Source: Jejuia pallidilutea
GTDB taxonomy: Bacteria > Bacteroidota > Bacteroidia > Flavobacteriales > Flavobacteriaceae
Direction: 5' to 3'
Length of the DNA: 64,000 nt
Assembly: GCF_002973595.1 (NCBI RefSeq)
Contig: NZ_PVEO01000002.1
Location: forward strand, 524,379-588,378
Shown here: in pieces, positions 55,704-64,000 of the stretch
How positions within the stretch are numbered: the first letter of the stretch is position 1
Layout: each line of letters opens with the position of its first letter
Translations under genes and position numbers: made by a program
Notes under the pieces: generated by a model
Told to the model about the DNA's origin: nothing
Seen by the model: only the letters and a program-made list of their open reading frames with translations
The model's database searches: none

Positions 55704-57110
55704 TTAATTAAAATTAAAGTAGTTTTTGGCATTATAGTAACATATATCTTGTACCATTTTACCTAAAAATTCCATATCGTTAGGTATAAGACCTTGTTTT
55801 ACATCCTCAGCTAATAGATTACATAAAATGCGTCTAAAATACTCATGTCTAGGGAAAGATAAAAAGCTTCTGCTATCTGTTAGCATACCTACAAATCTAC
55901 TTAACAACCCCATATTAGATAAGCAATTTATTTGCTTTTCCATACCATCTTTTTGGTCCAAAAACCACCAACCGGAGCCCCACTGCATTTTACCAGCAAC
56001 ATCAGAACCTTGAAAATTTCCCATCATTGTTGCAAATACTTCGTTGTGCGCTGGATTTAAATTGTAGGTAATGGTTTTAGCTAATTGGTTTGTAGATTCT
56101 AGCGTATTAAATAATTTAGACATAAAGGTTGCCATAGGAAAATCTCCAATAGAATCTACGCCTGCATCTAAACCTATTTGGTCTAATAACCTAGAATTGT
56201 TGTTACGAATAGGCCCTAGGTGATATTGCTGTACCCAATTATATTCATGATATTTTTTGCCTAAATAAATAAATAGAAAAGACCTGTATTGATTTACTTC
56301 GTTTTGTGATAACTGTGCTCCAGATATTTTTTTTGAAAATACTGCTGCAACCTCTTCCTCAGAGACTTCTACGATACTTAAAGCTTCACCAACCCCAAAA
56401 TCTGATAATTTACAACCTTGTTCATTAAAAAACTCTAAACGCTTATCGATAGCATTCAAAAATGCGTCAAAACCATCTATTGTGCAATCTGTTACTGCTT
56501 CAAGCTTTTTTAAATATCCTAAAAAACTTTGTTTATTAATAAAAAACAGTGCATCGGCCCTAAACGTTGGAAACACTTTTACAGAAAATCCTTTTTCGGC
56601 AATTTCCATATGATATTTTAAATCGTCTACCGGATCATCGGTAGTACACACCACTTCTACTCTCATGTCTTCTAAAAGTTGGGCTGGTGTTTTATTTTCT
56701 AAAATAGCATTTGCACGTTTATAAATAGATTCTGCTGAACTAGGCTGTAACAAATCATCTACATCAAAATATCTTTTAAGCTCTAGATGTGTCCAGTGAA
56801 ACAAGGGATTTCTTAAAGTGTAGGGTACAGTTTCTGCCCATTTTAAAAACTTTTCTTTTTTAGATGTTGCAGAACCTGTTACAAAAATTTCGTCGATACC
56901 ATTGGCACGCATTGCTCTCCATTTGTAATGGTCGCCATCTAACCATGCATCCGTAATATTCTTTATGGGCTTATTTTCTGCAATTTGTTTTGGCGATAAA
57001 TGGTTGTGGTAGTCTATAATTGGCAGGTCTTTAGCATACGTGTGATACAAAGTTTCTGCAATTTCAGATTGTAAAATAAAATTATCGGTTATAAAGTTGG
57101 TCGCCTTCAT
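55704..57110 (-). CDS. uxaC: uronate (glucuronate) isomerase
   Basis: A 468-residue cytosolic isomerase converting D-glucuronate to D-fructuronate (and D-galacturonate to D-tagaturonate). Marks of the amidohydrolase-like UxaC family are LPIIDYHNHLSPKQIAENKPI (metal-binding His-x-His), WTHLELKRYFD, CTTDDPVDDL and the C-terminal FVGMLTDSRSFLSFPRHEYFRRILCN. Length fits (about 470). It is followed by dctPQM, 13 bp, and preceded by a 211-bp gap containing an inverted repeat, so it may begin a sub-operon with the transporter. Confidence 0.95.
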   Translation of the reverse strand: MKATNFITDNFILQSEIAETLYHTYAKDLPIIDYHNHLSPKQIAENKPIKNITDAWLDGDHYKWRAMRANGIDEIFVTGSATSKKEKFLKWAETVPYTLRNPLFHWTHLELKRYFDVDDLLQPSSAESIYKRANAILENKTPAQLLEDMRVEVVCTTDDPVDDLKYHMEIAEKGFSVKVFPTFRADALFFINKQSFLGYLKKLEAVTDCTIDGFDAFLNAIDKRLEFFNEQGCKLSDFGVGEALSIVEVSEEEVAAVFSKKISGAQLSQNEVNQYRSFLFIYLGKKYHEYNWVQQYHLGPIRNNNSRLLDQIGLDAGVDSIGDFPMATFMSKLFNTLESTNQLAKTITYNLNPAHNEVFATMMGNFQGSDVAGKMQWGSGWWFLDQKDGMEKQINCLSNMGLLSRFVGMLTDSRSFLSFPRHEYFRRILCNLLAEDVKQGLIPNDMEFLGKMVQDICYYNAKNYFNFN

Positions 57111-57172
57111 GTTTAAATTTAATTACCTAAGTAAGGTTTTATAAATTTTAGTGCAACTAGTGTTGAAAATAA

Positions 57173-57266
57173 GCTGTTTAAAAAGTGTTATTCTTAATTT
57201 CAATTTGAATTGTGACTAAGATGCTTCTATCTCTTTCGTAACAAATAATACTACTTTTTAAACAGC
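57173..57266. repeat. 14-bp inverted repeat upstream of uxaC
   Basis: GCTGTTTAAAAAGT (57173-57186) and its exact reverse complement (57253-57266) face each other across 66 bp in the 211-bp gap between the DUF4861 gene and uxaC. No T-run follows at the right place for a terminator on the minus strand. It could be a pair of regulator sites that loop, or the base of a folded leader. Confidence 0.6.
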
Positions 57267-57321
57267 CATTACTAAAATTTATATTTTTTTAATTCTGTAA
57301 ATTTTAAAATTCGCAACAGAG

Positions 57322-58500
57322 CTAGTTAATAGTAACCTTTAACGGGTTATTAACTTTTAAAGCAAATGCTTCTATATGCTTTTCCCAAGCTTCTTTAGAA
57401 GTAATCTCTTTTGCTTTTTTCCATCCAAAACCTGCATAGTATATTGCCTTACCGTTGTTTACTTTAATTTTTGCAAACAAGTTACTCCAATCTTTTACGG
57501 GTGTATCAAATAATTCACTAGAAATCATATTATTATTAGGAACTATAATAGCTGTACCGAGTTCTGAATCGAAATGAGGTTCCCAATAGGAAATATATCC
57601 AAGTGATTCGTTTTGAGTTGGAATACCATTTTTTTCATGCAATGTTAAACCTGCATAAATGGCATCTGTACCTGTAAGTTCAATTTCAAATCTAGAAAAA
57701 TTACTTCCGTAATCTAATGAGATGTGTTTAGTTTCTGTAATGGTTTGTCCGTTCGCATCCCAGTTGGCATACTCTAAAACAAAACTTGTTCTTATAGGCC
57801 CTGTTGTTATTGTTTTCCAACTTGTGAAATTTTTAGATGTGTAGTATGTAGTGTCTATCTTTATAGCAATGCCGCCTACTCCACGAGATACTCCTACGTG
57901 AAAATTATCGAGTCCTTCACCAGAATCTATGTGGTACGCCCCTGGTTTTTCTTGTTCGTTCTTATACCATTTGTTAATAATAGGATACTCTACACGTTTT
58001 AACCATGCATCAATTCCACTAGACAATGTACCGCCTTTAACCCCTTCCTCAACCATTTTTTGGGCAGTAGGCCCATAGGTTCTAAAAGCAACTTTATTGT
58101 TTTCCCACGCATAATCGTCGGTTCTTTCTGGAACGAATCTTGAATAGCAATGCTCTGCAACTTCAGGCTTAGATGAAGCCTCTACTTGTAAAAGTTGAAA
58201 CTGCTTTTCTGAATTTGCATTAATTTCTGGCTGAAACAACAGCACATCTGCATTTCCATCATTATCTACGTCTACAAATTGAGATACTAAAACTGTATTT
58301 GTACTTAAATCTTTAATACTTAAGCTTTCAAAAGTTTGGCCTTCTTCAAGTTTAATATCAGTTTTATTAATTTCAACGGTTTCGAAACTACGAGACACGT
58401 TTAAGTTATTTGTTACTGTTATAATTTGCTCTGTTGTGCTATTACAGCTAACAACAAAGCAAAATATAAATAATACAGCGTAGAAAAATAGCGTTTTCAT
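57322..58500 (-). CDS. DUF4861 family lipoprotein, possible uronate-glycan dehydratase
   Basis: A 392-residue lipoprotein (FVVSCNS, Cys19). Pattern of DUF4861: FVDVDNDGNADVLLFQ near 76-91, then FVPERTDDYAWENNKVAFRTYGPT (about 123-146), and AYHIDSGEGLDNFHVGVSRGVGG (about 188-210). The family occurs in pectin, alginate and ulvan loci. I recall a marine flavobacterial member in an ulvan locus being described as an oligosaccharide dehydratase that turns a terminal saturated uronate into an unsaturated one; this is unverified. Such a product would feed KduI/KduD next door. It is 2 bp from kduD, in one operon. Confidence 0.8.
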   Translation of the reverse strand: MKTLFFYAVLFIFCFVVSCNSTTEQIITVTNNLNVSRSFETVEINKTDIKLEEGQTFESLSIKDLSTNTVLVSQFVDVDNDGNADVLLFQPEINANSEKQFQLLQVEASSKPEVAEHCYSRFVPERTDDYAWENNKVAFRTYGPTAQKMVEEGVKGGTLSSGIDAWLKRVEYPIINKWYKNEQEKPGAYHIDSGEGLDNFHVGVSRGVGGIAIKIDTTYYTSKNFTSWKTITTGPIRTSFVLEYANWDANGQTITETKHISLDYGSNFSRFEIELTGTDAIYAGLTLHEKNGIPTQNESLGYISYWEPHFDSELGTAIIVPNNNMISSELFDTPVKDWSNLFAKIKVNNGKAIYYAGFGWKKAKEITSKEAWEKHIEAFALKVNNPLKVTIN

Positions 58501-58502
58501 AA

Positions 58503-59294
58503 TTAGTCTTCGTTTGAAGGTTTACCTATGGTTGCTAATATTCCGCCGTCTACATAAAGTACATGTCCGTTTACAAAATCGCTTGCCTTAGATGACAAGA
58601 ATATTGCTGCTCCTTGTAAATCAGTCGGATCTCCCCAACGTGCTGCTGGAGTTCTGCTTATTATAAAATCGTTAAATGGATGCCCGTCTACTCGTATTGG
58701 AGCCGTTTGGGAGGTTGCAAAATACCCTGGGCCAATACCATTGGTTTGAATATTGAACTTTGCCCATTCTGTTGCCATATTTTTGGTTAGCATTTTTAAA
58801 CCGCCTTTTGCAGCAGCATAGGCACTTACAGAATCTCTACCTAATTCACTCATCATAGAGCAAATGTTAATAATTTTTCCGCCTCCTCTTTCAATCATAC
58901 CTTTAGCTACCGCTTTAGATACTATAAAAGGAGCTACAAGATCTACCTGAATAACAGCATTAAAATCTGCTACTTCCATATCAATCATTGGTGTGCGCTT
59001 AATTATTCCCGCATTATTTACCAAAATATCAATTGGCCCTACTTCTTTTTCAATCTTAGCAATAGCTTCGTTTACTGCTTTTTCATCAGTAACGTCAAAT
59101 ACGTACCCATGGGCATTAAGGCCTTCTGATTTGTATTCCTCTACTGCGTCATTTAATTTATCTTCAGAATAATTATTTACTACTATAGTTGCTCCTGCGT
59201 GACCTATCCCTTTGGCCATAGCCATTCCCAGCCCATGTACAGCGCCTGTTATTAAAGCTGTTTTTCCTTTTAAATCAAATAAGTTTATCGACAT
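58503..59294 (-). CDS. kduD: 2-dehydro-3-deoxy-D-gluconate 5-dehydrogenase (KduD), SDR family
   Basis: A 263-residue short-chain dehydrogenase that reduces the KduI product 2,5-diketo-3-deoxygluconate to KDG. The cofactor motif is TGAVHGLGMAMAKG, NNAGI follows near 93, and the catalytic Tyr-x-x-x-Lys is YAAAKGG (about 160). ARWGDPTDLQGAAIFLSSKASDFVNGHVLYVDGG is the family C-terminus. It follows kduI by 24 bp and is cytosolic. Close relatives are gluconate 5-dehydrogenases, but kduI beside it decides for KduD. Confidence 0.93.
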   Translation of the reverse strand: MSINLFDLKGKTALITGAVHGLGMAMAKGIGHAGATIVVNNYSEDKLNDAVEEYKSEGLNAHGYVFDVTDEKAVNEAIAKIEKEVGPIDILVNNAGIIKRTPMIDMEVADFNAVIQVDLVAPFIVSKAVAKGMIERGGGKIINICSMMSELGRDSVSAYAAAKGGLKMLTKNMATEWAKFNIQTNGIGPGYFATSQTAPIRVDGHPFNDFIISRTPAARWGDPTDLQGAAIFLSSKASDFVNGHVLYVDGGILATIGKPSNED

Positions 59295-59318
59295 ATCTTT
59301 TTTATGTTTTACTTGTTA

Positions 59319-60161
59319 TTATCTTAATTCTGTTATTTTGGCAACATCCATATCGCCATAATCTAAATTTTCTCCTGCCATACCCCAAATAAATGTATAG
59401 TTTGAAGTTCCTGAACCTGAATGAATAGACCATGGTGGAGAAATAACAGCTTGATGGTTTTGCATCCAGATATGACGTGTTTCTTGGGGTTGCCCCATAA
59501 AATGACAAACGGCTTGGTCTTGAGGAATATCTAAATAATAATACACTTCCATTCTTCTATCATGAACATGCGCTGGCATAGTGTTCCATACACTACCTGT
59601 TTTAAGCTCCGTCATTCCCATTTGAAGTTGACATGTATCAACAATACCACCAATAATTTGTTGGTTTACTGTACGGTGATTTGCTGTTTCTAAAGATCCT
59701 AATTCTATTTTATTGGCATCTGCTTTACTTACCTTTTTTGTTGGGTAGTTTTTATGTGCAGGTGCAGAATTGATGTAAAACTTGGCAGGATTAGTTTTAT
59801 CTATACTTTTAAATACTACATTTTCGTTACCACTACCAATGTAAAGTGCATCTTTTAATGTTAGTTCGTAAACATCTCCGTTTACTTCAACAATACCATC
59901 GCCACCTACATTTATAATACCTATTTCGCGTCTTTCTAAAAAATAGTTTGCTTTTAAAGGATCTATTGTTTCTAATGTAATTGGTGCTTTAACAGGAACC
60001 GCAGAACCAGCAATATACCTATCATAATGCGTGTATACCAATACTAATTGGTCTTCTTGCATTAAATTATCGATTAAAAATTCATCTCTTAATTGCTTCG
60101 TGTCGTAAGCTTTTACAGTTTGCGGACTGGAAGCATAACGTGTTTCGTACTGTGTTTTCAT
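59319..60161 (-). CDS. kduI: 5-dehydro-4-deoxy-D-glucuronate isomerase (KduI)
   Basis: A 280-residue cupin-type zinc isomerase converting 5-keto-4-deoxyuronate (from unsaturated uronic acids) to 2,5-diketo-3-deoxygluconate. Family marks are QLRDEFLIDNLMQEDQL (25-41), GGDGIVEVNG, MPAHVHDRRMEVYYY with His/His/Glu zinc ligands, and SPPWSIHSGSGTSNYTFIWGMAGEN with the fourth ligand His. Length is exactly right. It lies between uxuA (19 bp) and kduD (24 bp). Its presence implies that the cell meets unsaturated uronates made by lyases or dehydration. Confidence 0.97.
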   Translation of the reverse strand: MKTQYETRYASSPQTVKAYDTKQLRDEFLIDNLMQEDQLVLVYTHYDRYIAGSAVPVKAPITLETIDPLKANYFLERREIGIINVGGDGIVEVNGDVYELTLKDALYIGSGNENVVFKSIDKTNPAKFYINSAPAHKNYPTKKVSKADANKIELGSLETANHRTVNQQIIGGIVDTCQLQMGMTELKTGSVWNTMPAHVHDRRMEVYYYLDIPQDQAVCHFMGQPQETRHIWMQNHQAVISPPWSIHSGSGTSNYTFIWGMAGENLDYGDMDVAKITELR

Positions 60162-60180
60162 TTTTTAATTTATATGTATG

Positions 60181-61356
60181 TTATAATATATGTTTTAAAC
60201 CGTACTCTAGCCCTCTTAATTCGGCTAAACCACGTAATCGTCCAATACCAGAATATCCTGGGTTGGTTTTTTTATGTAAATCGTCCAGCATTTGATGACC
60301 ATGATCTGGCCTTACAGGAATAGCAAAATCTGCGTATCCTTCTGCTTTACGTCTTTTTTCTTCGTTAAGAATTTCTTTAACAACGCCGTACATGTCTACG
60401 TCGCCTTCTAGATGGTTAGCTTCATAGAAATTTCCGTGTTTGTCACGTTTAGTGCTTCTTAAGTGCAAGAAATGTACACGGTCTGCAAAACGTTTAAAGA
60501 TTTGCACTAAATTATTATCTGCCCTTACACCTAGCGATCCTGTACAGAATGTAATACCATTCGTTCTATCTGGTACATTATCAAACAAATAAGCATAATC
60601 TGCCTCTGTACTTACTACTCTTGGCAGACCAAGAATAGGATATGGCGGATCGTCTGGATGGATGCACATTAGCACTTCATTTTTAGAAGCTACGGGAATA
60701 ATTTCTTTTAGAAATAACACCAAATGTGCTCTTAATGTTTTAGCATCTACATTCTTATATGTGTCTAATATATTTTGAAATTGCTCTAAAGTATAGCCTT
60801 CCTCAGCTCCTGGCAATCCTGCGATAATATTATTTACCAGAGTTGTTCTAGACGCTTCAGAAAGATTCTCAAAATAGTCTTTGGCCGCTTTTTGTTGTGC
60901 TTCGGTATAACTATTTTCAGCCCCTGGCCTTTTTAACAAAAACAGCTCAAAAGCTGCAAATGCAATAACATCAAAACGTAAAGCTTTAGAACCATCTTCA
61001 ACTTCAAACTCTAAATCGGTACGTGTCCAGTCTAAAACAGGCATAAAATTATAGCATACAATGTTTATACCGCATTTTGCTAAATTTTCAATGCTTTGTT
61101 TATACGTTTCTATATATTTTTGAAAATTACCAGAACGCGTCTTTATGTTTTCATGTACAGGTATGCTTTCTACTACACTCCAAGACAATCCTGCGTTTTC
61201 TATTGTATTTTTACGTTTTTGTATTTCATCAACAGTCCACACATCGCCGTTTGGAATATGATGCAACGCCGAAACAACACCTGTTGCTCCCGCTTGTTTT
61301 ATATCTGATAACGTTACGGGATCGTTTGGCCCATACCACCTCCATGTTTGTTCCAT
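60181..61356 (-). CDS. uxuA: D-mannonate dehydratase
   Basis: A 391-residue cytosolic TIM-barrel enzyme converting D-mannonate to 2-keto-3-deoxygluconate. The N-terminus [22 protein letters not shown] and [12 protein letters not shown] are diagnostic, followed by [12 protein letters not shown], the metal-site region [20 protein letters not shown] and [12 protein letters not shown]. The length matches E. coli UxuA (394). Spacing is 16 bp to uxuB upstream and 19 bp to kduI downstream. It is the third step of the UxaC-UxuB-UxuA glucuronate route. Confidence 0.97.
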   Translation of the reverse strand: MEQTWRWYGPNDPVTLSDIKQAGATGVVSALHHIPNGDVWTVDEIQKRKNTIENAGLSWSVVESIPVHENIKTRSGNFQKYIETYKQSIENLAKCGINIVCYNFMPVLDWTRTDLEFEVEDGSKALRFDVIAFAAFELFLLKRPGAENSYTEAQQKAAKDYFENLSEASRTTLVNNIIAGLPGAEEGYTLEQFQNILDTYKNVDAKTLRAHLVLFLKEIIPVASKNEVLMCIHPDDPPYPILGLPRVVSTEADYAYLFDNVPDRTNGITFCTGSLGVRADNNLVQIFKRFADRVHFLHLRSTKRDKHGNFYEANHLEGDVDMYGVVKEILNEEKRRKAEGYADFAIPVRPDHGHQMLDDLHKKTNPGYSGIGRLRGLAELRGLEYGLKHIL

Positions 61357-61372
61357 AATTTAATTTTATTTG

Positions 61373-62200
61373 TTAAACACCGCTATAGGCTGAAAAACCA
61401 CCATCTATAGGAATAACTACTCCAGTAACAAATGCTGCGCCTTCACCACATAACCACAATGTGGTACCAACTAGGTCTTCTGGCTCACCAAATTTACCCA
61501 TTGGAGTTTGATCTATAATTTGATTGCCTCTTGGTGTTAAACTACCATCACTTTTCGTTAACAAGCTTCTATTTTGATCTGTCAAGAAAAATCCTGGAGC
61601 CAACGCATTTACACGAATTCCTACTTTAGAGAAATGTACCGCCAACCATTGTGTAAAATTAGAAACTGCAGCTTTGGCACCACTGTAGGCTGGTATTTTT
61701 GTTAGTGGCGTAAAGGCATTCATTGATGAAATGTTTAAAACACTACACCCTTTCCTGCCAACCATATCCTTTGCAAAAACTTGTGTAGGTATTAATGTTC
61801 CAAGAAAATTTAAATTAAATGTAAACTCAACTCCTTTTGCGTCTAAATCAAAAAACGTTTTAAAGCCTTCTGCCTTGTTATTAAGGTCTTCCATTTCAAA
61901 AAACGGATTACTGGTAGTTCCCAATGGATGATTTCCTCCAGCACCATTAATTAAAATATCACACAACCCTAATTTGTTGTTCACTTCAGTCTTAGCTAAA
62001 TCTAACGACTCTTTTTCTAAAACATTTGCAGCAACTCCTATGGCCACACCTCCTGCTTCATTTATTTCATTTGCAACACTATCGGCAGCTTCTTTTCTTA
62101 AATCCAGTACCGCTATTTTATGCCCTTCTTTAGCTAATGCTTTTGCTAAGGCTCCACATAAAACACCACCTGCCCCTGTTAAAACTATTACTTTGCTCAT
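61373..62200 (-). CDS. uxuB: D-mannonate oxidoreductase, SDR type
   Basis: A 275-residue short-chain dehydrogenase, reducing D-fructuronate to D-mannonate. Cofactor motif TGAGGVLCGALAKALA at the N-terminus, NGAGGNHPLG near 85, active-site Tyr in YSGAKAAVSNF and C-terminal TPMGKFGEPEDLVGT. This is not the long mannitol-dehydrogenase-type UxuB of E. coli but the SDR form, like B. subtilis YjmF; it is assigned by position between the operator region and uxuA. It is the first gene of the uronate operon, transcribed from the divergent promoter region at 62201-62397. Confidence 0.87.
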   Translation of the reverse strand: MSKVIVLTGAGGVLCGALAKALAKEGHKIAVLDLRKEAADSVANEINEAGGVAIGVAANVLEKESLDLAKTEVNNKLGLCDILINGAGGNHPLGTTSNPFFEMEDLNNKAEGFKTFFDLDAKGVEFTFNLNFLGTLIPTQVFAKDMVGRKGCSVLNISSMNAFTPLTKIPAYSGAKAAVSNFTQWLAVHFSKVGIRVNALAPGFFLTDQNRSLLTKSDGSLTPRGNQIIDQTPMGKFGEPEDLVGTTLWLCGEGAAFVTGVVIPIDGGFSAYSGV

Positions 62201-62250
62201 TGATTAAACTGTTACTTAAATATTAGAATAATAACTCAATTATGTTGCGT

Positions 62251-62303
62251 TTTCGTGTACGCACACACAAATATAGAAAATAAAATAGTGTACGCACACG
62301 AAA
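62251..62303. promoter_or_regulatory. two operator-like sites between uxuB and the LacI gene
   Basis: The 12-mer GTGTACGCACAC occurs at 62255-62266 and again at 62288-62299, 33 bp apart (three helical turns). It is close to palindromic (GTGT-RCGY-ACAC). The first copy is flanked by TTTC on the left and the second by GAAA on the right, so the 16-bp sites are inverted relative to one another. These are probable binding sites of the LacI-family protein encoded at 62398, and they bracket the -7 box of the uxuB promoter. Confidence 0.8.
62268..62275 (-). promoter_or_regulatory. -7 element of the uronate operon
   Basis: The minus strand reads TATATTTG (perfect TAnnTTTG). Transcription would start near 62261, inside the first operator. 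The second operator overlies the -33 region. uxuB starts at 62200, giving a leader of about 60 nt. Confidence 0.55.
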
Positions 62304-62397
62304 TGACAAAATTTTTACTAAATTGCTTGAAATTTTTCAACTGCTTATTCTTTTAATTACAAGTTTTAAAAGCACATCTCAAGGTGAAAATAATATT

Positions 62398-63489
62398 ATG
62401 ATTACAATTAAAGATATTGCCAAAGAAGCCAATGTCTCCGAGGGCACTGTAGACAGAGTAATACATAACCGTGGTGGTGTTTCTAAAAAAACAGAGGCTA
62501 AAATTAAAAAAATTCTAGAATTCCATAATTTTAGCGTAAATCCAGTTGCTAGTGCTCTTGCAATGAAAAACAAACATTTTATTGCTGCATTAATTCCTGA
62601 ATATAATGACTCTGATTTATTTTGGAAATCTCCATATTTAGGTATTTTAAAAGGTGCTAACGATGTTAAAAGTTTTGGAGTTCAGGTAACAACTTTTACT
62701 TTTAATCAATATGATCCTCATTCTTATTTAAACACTTTTAACGTATTGTTAGAAACCAAGCCTACCGCAGTAATTATGGTGCCTAATTTCTCTAAAGAAA
62801 CAAAGCGAATTGTAAACAAGTTAGAATTTTTAAATATCCCTTACCTGTTTTTAAATATTGATATTGATGGTTTTAACAACAAAGCATTTGTTGGACAAGA
62901 TTCTTATATGGCTGGATATATTGCAGGTAAACTTATAAATTTAAGTATACCTAAACCCTCTACTTTCTTAATTGTTCAAGCTAGACATAATATTACAAAA
63001 AACAATGCTGTATCTAATAGAATTAAAGGTTTTAACGATTATTTTTTGAAGAACAATATTAGTTCTGAAACATTAACATTAAAAATTGAAAACTTAAATA
63101 ACTCTTCTGAAACAAAACAAAAAATAAACTCATTTTTAAAACAGCATCCAGAAATAGAAGGTGTTTTTGTGCCTTCTAGTAGAATTTATATTGTTGTTGA
63201 TTGTATGGACTCCAATTATTTAGATAAACTCGAACTTATTGGTTTCGACAATACACCACAAAATATTGAATGTTTGAAAAACGATTCTGTTGCGTTTTTA
63301 ATTTCCCAAAAACCGTTTGAACAAGGCTATGAATCTATTAGGTTAATGACGGACTATTTAACATTAAAAAAGAATATGCCCAATACTAAGATACATTTAC
63401 CTATTGATATTTTAACTAAAGAAAATGTTGATTATAACGAAAGAAACGAGTTTGTTATTGAATATGATAACACTAAAATTAACTCTTAA
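62398..63489 (+). CDS. LacI family transcriptional regulator
   Basis: A 363-residue regulator. Its helix-turn-helix is at the very start: ITIKDIAKEANVSEGTVDRVIHNRGGVSKKTEAKI (residues 2-36). A periplasmic-binding-like ligand domain follows, including IAALIPEYNDSDLFWKSPYLGILKG and the effector region VFVPSSRIYIVVDCMD. The start at 62398 (MITIKDIA) is right for LacI proteins; a TTG at 62323 would add about 25 unlikely residues. It is divergent from uxuB with two operator-like sites between. It probably represses the uronate operon until a uronate pathway intermediate binds. Confidence 0.92.
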   Translation: MITIKDIAKEANVSEGTVDRVIHNRGGVSKKTEAKIKKILEFHNFSVNPVASALAMKNKHFIAALIPEYNDSDLFWKSPYLGILKGANDVKSFGVQVTTFTFNQYDPHSYLNTFNVLLETKPTAVIMVPNFSKETKRIVNKLEFLNIPYLFLNIDIDGFNNKAFVGQDSYMAGYIAGKLINLSIPKPSTFLIVQARHNITKNNAVSNRIKGFNDYFLKNNISSETLTLKIENLNNSSETKQKINSFLKQHPEIEGVFVPSSRIYIVVDCMDSNYLDKLELIGFDNTPQNIECLKNDSVAFLISQKPFEQGYESIRLMTDYLTLKKNMPNTKIHLPIDILTKENVDYNERNEFVIEYDNTKINS

Positions 63490-63905
63490 ACTTATTTATT
63501 ACTTTAGTTTTCCAACAATTTAAATGTGTAATAACCTGTTTAAAACCTAAAAACAAGAATTAATTTGTGAGCTACAATTCACCTACCTCTTAAAGTAATA
63601 AGACAACCATAAATCATTAGTTTTACCTTGTTACAAATATTGCAAGACTTACTATTACCTATTTTTTTAATCCTGTTTAATGGATATCTGATTAAAAACA
63701 ATTATGAAACTTTTGTTGAATAAAAGCTATTATAATAATTGTTAATCTACAACATAACTTTCTTAAGATAATTGGCTCATTTATAGTCAAATTTTAAGAT
63801 TATTCTTATATATAATTGTATTTCGTCGATTTTTTATGCTTTTCATGGAGTTGTATTTTGTAAAATTATATATTAGCCCCAATAATTCATTAACCCCCAA
63901 ACCTA
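63490..63905. other. 416-bp intergenic region
   Basis: No gene or RNA found on either strand. It is strongly AT-rich. I found no T-run hairpin after the LacI gene and no complete TTG-N19-TAnnTTTG promoter before 63906; the nearest, TATTTTG within GAGTTGTATTTTG around 63850-63862, is one base short in the spacer. Long leaders are usual in front of polysaccharide-use genes. Confidence 0.4.
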
Positions 63906-64000
63906 ATGAAAAAAATTACTTTGCTAAGTGTGTTATTATTTTTGATGACACAGTTTAACTTCTCTCAATCCCTTTCAGGAAAACGAATCAAGATTGCTAA
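63906..64000 (+). CDS. secreted protein, 5' end only
   Basis: The final 95 bp open with MKKITLLSVLLFLMTQFNFS followed by QSLSGKRIKIA and remain open to the window edge. This is a typical signal peptide with cleavage near residue 22. Too little is present to identify the protein; a glycan-degrading enzyme, binding protein or TonB-dependent receptor would all start like this. It follows the uronate module in the opposite direction to that operon and may begin a further glycan-use locus. Confidence 0.6.
   Translation, partial: MKKITLLSVLLFLMTQFNFSQSLSGKRIKIA

Noticed and set aside
62323..62397. N-terminal extension of the LacI protein from TTG
   Set aside because: LacI proteins begin at the helix-turn-helix; the extension is hydrophobic and would put 25 residues before it.
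1..64000. CRISPR arrays, insertion sequences, integrase or phage genes
   Set aside because: No regularly spaced repeats, terminal inverted repeats with a transposase, or phage proteins were found on either strand.

Overview
The window is AT-rich DNA from a marine member of the Bacteroidota, most likely Flavobacteriaceae. The evidence is Bacteroidota-type promoters (TTG, 19 bp, TAnnTTTG) before the HU gene and tRNA-Met, several lipoprotein signals, the families DUF4290, DUF4861 and GH97, and a very dense set of sulfatases. No rRNA, CRISPR array, insertion sequence or phage gene was found.

Layout. (1) 1-9400 is chromosomal housekeeping: a DUF4290 protein (cut by the window edge), a von Willebrand A lipoprotein, DUF493, an AAA ATPase, RecQ, methionyl-tRNA formyltransferase, HU, YqgE, a class IV aminotransferase, a START-like protein, tRNA-Met and a saccharopine dehydrogenase-like protein. 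(2) 9551-37728 is 28 kb of minus-strand polysaccharide-degrading genes. It holds nine intact S1-type sulfatases, one decayed sulfatase, two GH116 paralogues, and one each of GH95, GH117-like, GH36/Sip1-like and GH97, plus a lipoprotein of unknown function. The proteins carry signal peptides or lipoboxes, so they should act in the periplasm or outer membrane. There is no SusC/SusD pair and no recognisable endo-acting lyase or glycanase. (3) 37977-49119 is a deoxysugar pathway: transporter FucP, L-fucose isomerase FucI, an FGGY kinase, an aldolase of the rhamnulose-1-phosphate type, lactaldehyde dehydrogenase, the lactate oxidase complex LutABC and an AraC regulator. (4) 49131-52655 encodes a single protein fusing a sulfatase to a GH78 alpha-L-rhamnosidase. 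(5) 52915-63489 is a uronate module: TRAP transporter DctPQM, UxaC, a DUF4861 lipoprotein, KduD, KduI, UxuA, an SDR-type UxuB and a divergent LacI regulator with two operator-like sites. (6) A new secreted-protein gene starts at 63906 and runs off the end.

How it fits together (inference). Sulfatases and exo-glycosidases would strip sulfate, fucose, rhamnose and hexoses from a sulfated algal or diatom glycan. Fucose would enter by FucP and go to L-fuculose, its phosphate, DHAP plus L-lactaldehyde, L-lactate and pyruvate. Glucuronate would follow UxaC-UxuB-UxuA, and unsaturated uronates KduI-KduD, to 2-keto-3-deoxygluconate. The best guess is a fucose-, rhamnose- and glucuronate-containing sulfated polysaccharide, but the sequence does not prove the substrate.
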